From: Aricia agestis
Lineage: Eukaryota; Arthropoda; Insecta; Lepidoptera; Lycaenidae
Direction of reading: 5' to 3'
DNA length: 64,000 nt
Assembly (NCBI RefSeq): GCF_905147365.1
Contig: NC_056427.1
Span: 6,949,001-7,013,000, forward strand
Of the stretch, positions 10,201-22,200 are shown piece by piece (position 1 is the first letter of the stretch; the number at the start of each line of letters is the position of its first letter). The notes under the pieces were generated by a model. It had not been told where the DNA came from. It did no database searches and saw only the letters and a list, made by a program, of their open reading frames with translations. The position numbers and the translations under genes were made by a program.

Positions 10201-13200
10201 ATAGGGGCAAGCGGCAGACTTGTGCCAGACCGGGCGGCCCGCGGGCAGCCCGGTAGTCAATTCCCCGCTTAAAATATGTTATTGTTTCTATTCTTTCGCA
10301 TTTGTATTGACTATTGTTTAGGTAACTTTATAAAATTGGAGTGTCTGTTTGTAATATTGAAAGAACCGTTTTTTACTACATGCATATGAATGTATGTATG
10401 TACATCAAAACAATATTTTTTTCAATTTTTATCCGTATGTCTGTCTGTCTGTCTGTTTGTTCCGGCTAATCTCTGAAACGGCTGGAGCTATTTTGCCGGG
10501 ACTTTTTTTGGTAGATAGCTGATGTAGTAAGGTGTAACTTAGGCTACTTTTTAACCGGCCTCCAAAAAAGGAGGAGGTTATATTTTACTTTTTTCATATT
10601 TGTTAGCGGACTATCCATCTTTGTTATTATACTATGTTGACGCGGACGAAATCGCGGGCAACAGCTAGTCTAAAATATGAAGAAATAGAAATAGAATGTC
10701 AGCTTGCTGCTGCTATCGTTCTAAACATACTTCTAACTCTCATCTTCCTAATCTGGACTGGTATAATGATATAGTAGTTCATTAGTATAGTGGTACGGTA
10801 GGACGCCGTGCGACCCGGTGGGACAGTGCCGTGGTGGGGTGGGACAGTACTCACCGACGAACGGCTTGTCCAGTCTCCCCCCTCCCGACACCAGCTCCAT
10901 GACCTCCCGATTAGCGCAGCCGGTGTAAGGCATCACGCCCATAGAGAACACCTCCCACAGTAGGACGCCGTACGACCTGGTGGGACAAAACATCAATCAG
11001 GGGGCCAAAAAACTGTCAAATGTCGTGCCAGACGTGGGAGAGCCATGCTTCGGCACGAATTGGGCCGTCTCGACCGGAAAAATACCACGGGCTCACAGAA
11101 AACCGGCGTGAAACAGCGCCTGCGCGCTGTTTTTAGTTTTCCCCCTCATTTTAATAAAAAATGGTTTATGTGATTACAGGCAGTTCTATGTATCTAAACT
11201 CTAAATACACTAGGCCGACAAAACGCGGCCGAAGTTCGGCATGATTCCGCCTGCAATGTGTTTTATTTACTGATGACACACAATGCCGAAATTACGTCGC
11301 GTTTTATTGTATGCGTAGCGCATTGCTGGCGTAATCATGCCGAACTTCGGCCGCGGATTTACACACGGCCGGTATAAATAGTCAGTACTCAAGATGCATC
11401 TCGGTCTCAAGACACGGTTCAGGCTCTGTGATTGGTTGGCTGTCAAAATTTGGACCAATCACAGAGCCGAACCGCCGGCCGGCATATTTATACCGGCCGA
11501 GACCGAACTTGGCTGAATAAAGATAACTCTGAATCCATCATCAGATCACCACTTTTGTGTACGTAGTTCTCACTAAACCTTACTTGTATTATCATAATAA
11601 TTCATTCAAAGATAGTGGATTATTATTTAATAGCTGTCAAGTGATTTGTCAGATGGCTTGATATAACTTGACCAAATAACGTAGATCAGCCCTTTGCAGT
11701 TTGCGTATAAACCATTATTACCATACAATGTGTCTTGATTTTCTATTTTTTTAACCCCCGACACAAAGAGGGGTGTTATTTATTTTGTTGTATGCTCATA
11801 TGATCCATATTAGGTTTCACAAGCAGTGCAGTAAACATGCAAAAAAATACACACATACATCCGAACACAGGACCTCTTTTTATAAGTTACCTAAAACAAA
11901 AACTAAACTCACCAAATATCCGTTTTGCAGGTGAAAACTCCGTCAATATACGCTTCTGGCGGCATCCACTTGATCGGCAGCATCGCCTTACCCCCTTTTT
12001 TATAGTAGTCCGACCTGGACAGATGGAATGAAAACGTGAAAAAGTAAGAAAAACGGATGGAACAAAAAACAAAAAAAAATTAGAACCGCCACCCCACCCA
12101 GATAAAAAAAATCAAATTTCCCGCCATAGAGCCTAGAGAATTTCCCGCCAGTTGACGTCGTCACCATATCAACGCCCTCTGCCCCTACTTCGCAGGTAAG
12201 TACTAAAATATCGGTCAAATCCTTTCTTAGCGGATGCCTACGTCATAACTCTTAACATCTACCTGCATGCAGCCCAATCCGTCCAGTGGTTTGGGCTGTG
12301 CGTTGATAGATCACTATGTCAGTAGTCAGTCACCTTTGAGTTATTTATATTTAGAAAAACATAATTCTCCTTATCTATACTTAATCTATACTTTTTAATA
12401 TTATAATTGGGAAGAGTTTGTTTGTTTGTTTGAACGCGCTAATCTCAGGAACTACTGGTCCGATTTGAATAATTATTTCAGTGCTAGATAGCCCATTTAT
12501 CGAGGAAGGCTATAGGCTATATTTTATCACGCTAATACTAATAGGATCGAAGAAATAGAGGAAACTCTGGTAAAAACTGGGGGAAATTATTTGAAAGGGC
12601 TTATTTGAACGCGCTAATCTCAGGAACAACTGTTCCGATTAAAAAAAAATTTCAGTGTTAGATAGCCTATTTATCGAAAAAGGCTATAATAATATATAAA
12701 GGAAGAAATAGAGGAAAATGTGGAAATAACGGGGGAAATTATTTGAAAGGGCTTATCTCACGAACTACAGGAGCAATTTTTCTGTTATTTGGCACACATA
12801 AGAAGAAGACCATGTGAAGGATCATAGGCTATTCTTTGTGGACTAATTTGTCTGTGAAATATCTCATTTACGCGGGCGAGGCCGCGCGGAACGTCTAGTT
12901 TTTTGTAATTTACTTAGTAAGAAAATACATACCTGTAAATATCTCTGGCCATGCCGAAGTCAGCTATCTTAACGACTCTGCCTGGACCCCGACTGGTAAG
13001 AAGGCAGTTCCGCGCTGCTATGTCCCTGGATAGAAAGGAATATCGTTTGACGTAATGTGTGGACAGCCCCTAGTGTTCGGATAGACTCTGTATTTTTTTT
13101 TAAATAAAAATCATTTTTTTTTCTTTGAAATGTTCATAAAATCTAAATATACTATCTGGTCGATGATAAGCATAAGTGTCTTAACTCGTAACCCGCAATT

Positions 13201-16200
13201 TTTTTTGTTGTTAGGGTGGGTTGCACCAACTTACTCTAACTTTAACTACAATGCAAAAATATGTGAAATCTTTGGTTAAAGTAAAAAATGGACGGCATAT
13301 TTAACTATAACCTTGAGCTCGACAAGGCTTCGAATGAACGGGGCGTAAAAAGGAACTAACGCTGTCATCATACAAAAACGCCATTTTTGACAGTTCTTCT
13401 TTACCAGCAGCGCCCCCGCCCACGTTCATTTCAAGCCTTGTCGGACCAGCTGTCATCTGTCAAATTCTGTGGTCAAAGTTAAGGTTAAAGTTAAAGTAAG
13501 CCTTAACTATAACCATAACTTTGTCTTTTGACCATAACTTTAACTTTAACCACGCTTCTGGTGCAACCCACCCTAACTTTTTTACATACTTTTAAAACCT
13601 AAATACAAAAGTTTTTTTACGTAAACTTACCTATGAATAAACCTCTTGGACTCCAAATATCGGCAGCCCTTGGCGATGTCCATGGAACACAGTATGAGAT
13701 CTTTCATGGTCAGAGCGCTAGCCCGCTCTGGCTTCGGCCGGCTTTCTCGAAGGAATTTCTTGAGATCGCCACCAGCTAACAGCTCTAGGACTATATATCT
13801 GTTGGGACAATGGTACGGTAATAAAAACTAAGGAAAAGTAACTCCGTCAAAAAACATGTTCTACAATACTTGTCAAAAATGTGTACCTAGGACCTAGGTA
13901 CACATTTCAATACATTTGCAATATTTAGGTTGACGTTACATGACAGTTCGAAAGGAACCAAAAAAACGGTAATAGTATGGGAGTTACGTTTCCTTAGTTT
14001 TTATTATTCGTAGGGATAAAGGCAATAATAACATTGGTGTATTACGTCAGAAAGAATTTTGAACGATTTTCGTTTGGTATACCTAACTTAGTGTTGATAT
14101 CGCAGCCAACTGGTTAAAATAGCCGGTCAATCAAACAGCTAGCCGTTTGACTAAACAACGCCATTAAATCACAGTATAGCTTTTTATTGATTGAATATTT
14201 CAGTCGCTCAAAACTACAGCTGATTCAAAAGCAGCCATTTGATTGAATTAGTTCAGCGCTCACCACCGCGGCGCTAGGTGCGTTTTGTTTACAATATGGC
14301 GTCAACTAGCCGGTGTTTTGTGATTGTATTAAGATATTTTTCGTAAATATACGTCACAAGTGTTATTAAAGTGACAGAAATTATGGGGGCACATACGAGT
14401 GAATCAAAATTTAAACAAATATTTGAGATTACGCGATTATGAAATGCATCACCAAGGTATTTATTGCAATTGTGTTCAAAATGAGTTTGAATACAATTTA
14501 TTCTGCTTGTCATCATTGCGCTTATGTAATTAATAATAACACTAAACTAATGGTCACCTTAGTTAATTTGCCATTTAACCAGTTAGCTAAGCATCGTCTA
14601 ACTGTAGTGTTGAACGTTGCAGTCAAGAAGTCGGCTAAACGACGTATAGACGTGTGATTGAATGGCGTTGTTCAGTCAAAGGGCTAGATGTTTGATTGAA
14701 CGGCTATTTTAACCGGTGGCTTACGACATTGATAAATTAAAAAAGAGTTGAGACAAATATCCATACTTAATATTATAAACGTCTGTCTGTCTGTCTGTTA
14801 CCTCTTCACGCCCAAACCGCTGAACCGATTTTGATGAAATTTGGTATAATAATACTCCCCACACCGGTTTCGGTGACGGTGGCCGGTTTCATTGAAGCCA
14901 GACCAGGTACGCAGGAGTGATTTTATAGTGCCCAAGCTTGTACACAAGAGCACTCTCTATTCCTTTACTCTCATAACCCAGTGGGACGGAAGACCGACAC
15001 GACTGGCGAGAGATCAGGCGCAGGACCGACTTTTTACATGCCCATCCGACGCATGGATCATCTTACTTGTCAGACAATCAGGTGATCAGCCTGCATTGTC
15101 CTAACCAAACTTGGAAATGACATGTTTCCAACGCGGGATTCGAACCCACGACCTCCGGAGTCGAGAGCGACGCTCTAACCACTAGACCACGGAGGCGTTA
15201 AATTTGGTATGGAGATACTTTGAGACCCAAGAAAGGACATAGGACACTTTTTATCCCGAAACAATGTACGGTTCCGTCGCGATCGAATTTTGGCGCAACG
15301 GAGTTGAAGGCGTCAAAAACAAAATAAAGTCAATATTTAATCCCATACAACAAACGCGATTTTTTTGGCTTTTTTGCTCGTAATCCATAATGGCAATATG
15401 TAGTCACTTGAAATATGCACTTTATCCTTTATTTTATTCGTAATTTAATATTAAAACTAAAATAAAAATAAAATAAACAATAAAGGGGGGCTCTAAAAAC
15501 AAAAAACACTATTCATTAGCTCTGTAACGGTACCATTCGTGCGCGAGTCCGACTCGCACTTGGCCGATTTTTTATATTTATAATACGTCAAATTTCAGTA
15601 AAACTTAAAATTTTCTTATAATAAAAGGTGTTAAATTCGCAAAAGCCATTTAATGTGGTTATGAATGTTGAATGATAGTGCGTTATTCTGTGTTAAGATT
15701 GTTTTTATTGTTTTTTTAATTAAACATAATAATTAGTATAGTCCGTCAAGAAAGTGAAGAAATTAAAAAGTAGCAACATCGTAATGTCATCTCTTTTTTT
15801 CTTAGATTGATTTGAAAGGGATGACACTACGATGTTGCCACTTTTCAATTTCTTTACTTTCTTGACAGACTAAAGTGATAAAGCAAAGTAACTTAATATG
15901 AAAATAGTGCAGACATTTCCCTAAAATTTTTATCGAGCGACTAAAAAATTATTATCTAAAATTAGCAAATGCAGATGACATGGGGCCGTCCACAAGTTAC
16001 GTCAAACTTTTGAACACGACAAACATTGCCGTAACTCGACCAAATGACACATTCGAAATCTGCAAACGATTTCTCTGAATTCTGTAGGCACCTCGCGTCA
16101 CCAGGATTAGCCCCTGACGTAACACATGAACGACCATTAGCGTATAAGCGAAACTTACACGTTATACCTCGGATGTCTTTCAAAGCACACGCCAATCAGA

Positions 16201-19200
16201 TGGACGATGTTTGGATGGTTGAATTTCGCCATTATCGCCGCCTCCATGAGGAAATCTGACTCCGCCTGGCCGGTGGACAGTTCTGGCAGGGTCTTCACGG
16301 CCACAGGCATCTCTTCACCCGGGCGGTGTTTGTAGAGGCCCTGATAGACCTCACCAAAGGCGCCCTGCCCCAACGGCCTGCTCGTACAGTAATGAAAAGA
16401 GGAAAGGAGAGAAATACAAAAAAATCACATAACAACATTATAAAGTTAAAAGATTGTGATACTGATTACGGATTATGAGATATTTTAATTTGATTTTGTT
16501 ACATACAGGGTGCAATTAAACCCGGCCAAATTTCGATATATTGATCCTTGTTAAAAATAAAAATGCACGTTATTTTAGGGTTCCGTACCCAAAGGGTAAA
16601 AACGGGACCCTATTACTAAGACTTCTATGTCTGTCTGTCCGTCTGTCTGTGTGTGCAATGCAGGAATATTAGGCTGATTGTGGTCACCGCCACACCATAC
16701 TGACTTCACATTTTTCAAACTACGTCACGCAAAAACTACTGAACGGATTTTGACGAAACTTGCCATAGTAGTAGTATTGGTTTTAAATTATAACGTAAGC
16801 TACTCTTTTCGAATATTTCGCGTCTAATTTTCGAGAAAAACTAAAAAAACCATTCCCCCCCCCCCCTTAATCGAAACGCCACCGGAGCGCAACTTACTTT
16901 ATAAGTTTCAGCTTCTCTCGCTCCACTCTGGGAAGTCCTCTCACATCGAAACCTTGCGGTAGAAAGCCCTCGCTGCCGTAGTGGGGATTGAAGGCCATGC
17001 CGAGTGGGTTATCCCCACCTGGGGCGTTCCGGAGGCGGTGTAACTGGAGTACATCCTCCTGCTGGAGTAGCCGCTTCTGGTGCTGTTCTGCTTCCTTCTT
17101 TTTCTGGTAGCGATTATCTGGAAGAGGACAGAGGTAATAAGTGTCAGGTGCCTGGCATGGCATAAAGATTAAATACCCATAAGGATGTGTTTAAGCGATT
17201 TTGTTATGTCATGATATTTCTGATTTTATAATGTCGTTTGTGTATGACTATTGACAGTAGGAACTTGTGACATCACATTTCGCTTACTATTTCACTGTTA
17301 AAGATTATATATCTTATATATAAAATTCTCATGTCACAATGTTAGTTACCGTACTCCTCCGAAACGGATTTACTGATTTTTACCAAATTTTATACACAAA
17401 ATGTGTTATTTACTAAAGTAATTTTTTGGAAAAATTGAAGCGTTATAGTTAACGCTTGAACATCATATAACCCTTTCCTAGTCATAGTTGACTAGGAAAG
17501 GGTTATATGATGTTCAATATGTATTTATATGGATGATCCTAGGAATAATAAAAACTAATGAAGCGTAACTCCAATACTTCAACCGTTTTGAATTCGGTTC
17601 CTTTTCGCGCACTAAAATATGACATTAGCTATGTCCACATTATGCGCTTTCGTCTTCAATTTTCGTTATTTTCTTTCATTCAACTTTCGTTTTGGCGCAT
17701 TCAGTAATTGAATACGTCAACGAACGCAACGCCAACATTGTCATTTTTGTTTTTTGGATACGGTCAGAGGGCATGCGTCGCGGGCATGCCTCACATTCGC
17801 TGTTGACTGCGCTATAACGCATGCCCTTGACGAACAGAAAAAGGCACAGTGTGGACAAACCTAATAGCTACGAAACACTAACACTTAAATTGACTTCTAT
17901 ATTTACACAAAATTCTTGCATGTATTCTCCTTTTGCATAAAGTACGCATGTATTCGTGTCTCTTTTGTGTAGCTCGCGGGACAAATTTTTTGACACAGTT
18001 ACTCTTCATTAGTTTTTATTAATCGTAGGGATGATCCCATCAATACTTACATAGATACAGAAAGAAGCACAGCACTAGGACGACCACGAAAACCAGCAGA
18101 GCCGACATCATGATCACGACCAGTCGCAGCGATGGAAATTTGTCTTCCACTGTGAAAGAGACAATATTATAGGTAAGAATAAGATACTGCCATTTCACTT
18201 TCTAGTAATTCGTGCAATTTATACTAATATTACAACTAAAGGCTCTGTCTATCTGCTAAGATTATGTGAAAAGATACATTTGCAACTCGTTATATCTTTT
18301 GATCCTTCAAGCCGGATCTAACTTATGGTCCTTCGAGCCGAACCTAGTTTATAGTATTTTTAGTAGAACATAACTTATGGTGTTTCGAGACAATCTTAAC
18401 TTATGTCCCTTCGAGCTGGATCTGTGTTATGATCCTTCGAACCAAACCTCACTTGTGGGCGTTCGAGCAATACCTATCTTTCAGTTTTTCAGCCTAACCC
18501 AACTTATGGTCCTTCACGCCGGAACTATTAGTCCTTCGAGCCAGATTTAACTTATGGTCCTTCGAGTTAGATCTTTTGATCCTTCAAGTCCAACCTAACT
18601 TACCCATTTCCCAGTTTTTTTAGCCTAACCTAACTTATGGTCCTTCGAGCCGGACCTATTGATCCTTCGAGCCAAAACTATAAAACCATTGGTCTTTCGA
18701 GCAAGATCTAGCTTATCAAATGGAATCATTTGTGATTTGATTATGCTTATGGTCCTTCGAGCCGGATCGTTTGGTCCTTACAGCCCAACCTAACAGATCA
18801 TTCTAGCAGAACCTAGCTTATGGTCCTTCGAGCCCGATCTATTGGTCCTTAAAGCCCATATCTTTCTAGCGGAACCTAGGTTATGGTCCTTCGAGCCGGA
18901 TCTACTCACGTATGCACTTCTTGGGGTCTTTGTCGTCGGCGGTCCACGCGGCGGGGCAGTAACACCTCACTTCACTCCGGTATTCGTTGAGCGCGACGCA
19001 GCGGTACGAGCAGCCGCATTTCTGTTTGAAAAGGAATGAAAGGTTGCTTGATGGCGTCAAAACGTCAGAATATTATAACAATTGTGGCGCCACAGGTGAA
19101 AACATAATGATCATAACATGTCACCACAATGACACCACAATAGCATGATGCTATTGTGGTGTTACAATGACATCACAAAGGCGTCAAAATAGTGTCATAA

Positions 19201-22200
19201 TGATACTACAATTGCAAAATAATGATATCATAATAGCGTTATTGTTAATGACAGCACAATGGCATCACATGACACTACAATTGCACCATAATGGCAATAT
19301 AATAACACCAAAATGGCGTCATAATGACTCCATAATTACACCAAAATGGCATCAAAATGGCGTCATAACGACTCCATAATGACACCAAAATGGCATCAAA
19401 ATGGCGTCATAATGACAGACGATACTCACGTGTAGCGCCGGTATGACGAGCACCTCGCCGGGCCCGTTGCGCGCCGCGATGCCGACGTCGGCAAACTCGG
19501 GTATGCCGCGCGTCACGTCCACATACGACCATCCGCCGCTGCCGTGGTAGCCCTCACCCTCGTTGGAGTTGCCACCTGGTGATGATGAAGAGCATTTTAA
19601 AAGAACTTCAATTAAGGGTGAAAAACCACAGAAATAAATTAAGATAGAACGGCTAAGCGGGTGGAGTACGCGTGTTTCAATCTTGCTCTGTCGTGCAAGA
19701 TTCGAGACCGAGAGACTTCACCATGGTGGGACGAAAGTGGGAGCAACCGGAAGTCAATAGTATAGATATGATGGCGGGAAACGTAGTGCCTATCTCAATT
19801 GAATAAGCTTCGAATAAGGTAAGTAAATTAATATGCGTTTTATTGGTAGGTAAAACGCCACTAATAGACATGCGTTAAGAACCGATCATGTCAACCCCCT
19901 TTCGGTGCAAAAACGGAGAATAAAAACGTGACGTATCTATAAAGGTGTTTTTTTTTTGCCATTTGGCTACGGAACCCTAAAAAAACCCTAAATTAAAAAA
20001 AGTGTGTGTAACATCTAGAAAAATAAAATTCGTATTCCAAAAAATACATACACGAGCGAAGCCGCAGAAAAAAGCTGGTATAGACCATAAAGTTAATATA
20101 TTATTTACCTAGCGGAATAGATCAGCAATCTCGAGCTGTCAAACGAAACCGAAATTGGTTTACATATGTGTGTAAAAATATGTGTACGTATACACTTATA
20201 CAAGCATGATTGAACATGAATTCTATGAGATTTAATTGTCAACGTGCCGATAAGTGCCGACTGGACGTCAAAAAAAGAGGTCTGCTGTCACGTCTCTTTT
20301 TACCACGCAGTGTTACTGATAGTGACATCTCGCTTGCTCAGGCCTTTGTTTCTCTATTCCGCTAGGTATATTAACTTTATTATATTTTATAATAGACTAT
20401 CCCTTACCAAGCCATCCTCCGCCCGCGCCGCCTCTCACACATCCACCCCCACCACCGCCGAACCCGCCGTGGGCGCCGCCCCAGCACGCCCGCCCGCCCT
20501 TCCCGCCCGCCCGCAGCGCGCTACCACGGACCTCCTCAAAACCGGGAGTGGTGGGACCGACGCGGTCGTTCCAACCGCCACCAGCACCTGATGAGATGGG
20601 AGTTAGTTGGATTATTCTTGGTGGGGTTTTGGGCTGGTTCAAATGAAGTGGTCACGCCGCGTATACTTTTATATTATAAAGCGGAAGAGTTTGTTTGTTT
20701 GTTTGAACGCGTTAATCTCAGGAACTACTGTTCCGATTTGAAAAATTATTTCAGTGTTAGATAGCCCATTTATCGAGAAAGGCTATAGGCTATATTTTAT
20801 CACGCTAATACTAATAGGAGCTAAGAAATAGAGGAAAGTGTAGAAAAAACGGGGGAAAATTATTTGAAAGGGCTTATTTGAACGCGCTTATCTCAGGAAC
20901 TACTGGTCCGATTTGAAAAATTATTTCAGTGTAAGATAGCTAATTTATAGAGGAAGGCTAAAGGCTATATCTTATCACGCTAAGGCTAATAAGAGCGAAG
21001 AAATAGAGGAAAATGTGGAAAAAACGAACGAAATTATATTTTAAGAAACTACTGAAGCAATTTTTATGTTATTTGGCACACATGAACATGGCCTATCCAC
21101 GTGAAAGAACATAGGTTTCTTTTTTGCCGAAAAATTTACGATTTCCATGACATTCCTTAATTACGCGGGCGAAGGCGCGCGGAATATTAAGGCCGGTATC
21201 CAAGTCAGTCAGTACCCAAGATGCATCTCGGTCTCTAGACACGGTTCAGGCTCTGTGATTGGTTGGCTGTCAAATTTGGACCAATCACAGAGCCGAATCG
21301 CGTCTTGAGACCGGGTCGCATCTTAAGTACTGACTATTTATACCAGCCTTAAAGTCTAACATATTTCTACCCAGGGACGTCTTTCCCTTAGGTGCAATGT
21401 GTACGGTGCACACGGGCGCCGCGGTCCTAGGGGCGCCGAGCGCCGCTCGCCCTCGACGCGAGCCCGCGCTGGCCGGCCGCCACGGCCCACGCTTTATTGA
21501 CCAACGTAAAAAGAACTCCAGTTTGCAAACATTTTTGTGTAATATCCGAAGCTCTTCTTATATTGGTAGAATTACAGCAAAGCAAGGCGCGCCATGAGCG
21601 GCTCGGCTTTTGCAATATAAATATTATAATCTTTATTTTTCAACGTGAAATTGAACCTTAAATCACATAAATGAAGATTATATTATTTGGTGTAATAGTG
21701 AGTGCCCTATCGCTCGTTTTTTCAAAATAGGTAGTGGGAGGATTTGGATTTAGATACAAAAAGGACAGTGTTCTAATTTAGAAAACAAACTGTGCCATGC
21801 TGGCTCTTCGGATGTAGAGAAGTTAAAGCTCTTCAGTGAAATCGAATAATGAAATCGAATTAATACCGATGTTGTGATGATGTGATGTTTAATAAGTATA
21901 GAACATGAAATTTAAAGTAAAATTGAAGTACTTAAGCGATATAAAATTTACGTTTAGGGGTTACTTGTTAGGGTCAGTCAAGACTCAAGAGCACATCATG
22001 GTCAAAACCGAAAAAAAACTTCAATCTACATACAAATAACAATAGAGTTTATTATTTATTTTATATTGGAGAAATTTTACAGTACCTATGTGGTAACTTG
22101 ATGTGCTGTTATAGTTCGTCTGGTGGAACGAAAGAAGCCACCGCTTAGAGTCCTCACCCTTAAGCGGCCGGACAAACTGTACTTTTACTTTGTACTTTAT

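Noticed and set aside
15120..15200. tRNA gene on the minus strand
   Set aside because: The A and B boxes fit, but the same head plus 270-bp body recurs at 28206, so it is a SINE.
18290..18905. Regularly spaced repeats suggesting a CRISPR array
   Set aside because: The unit length varies, the spacers are themselves diverged units, and the context is an insect intron.
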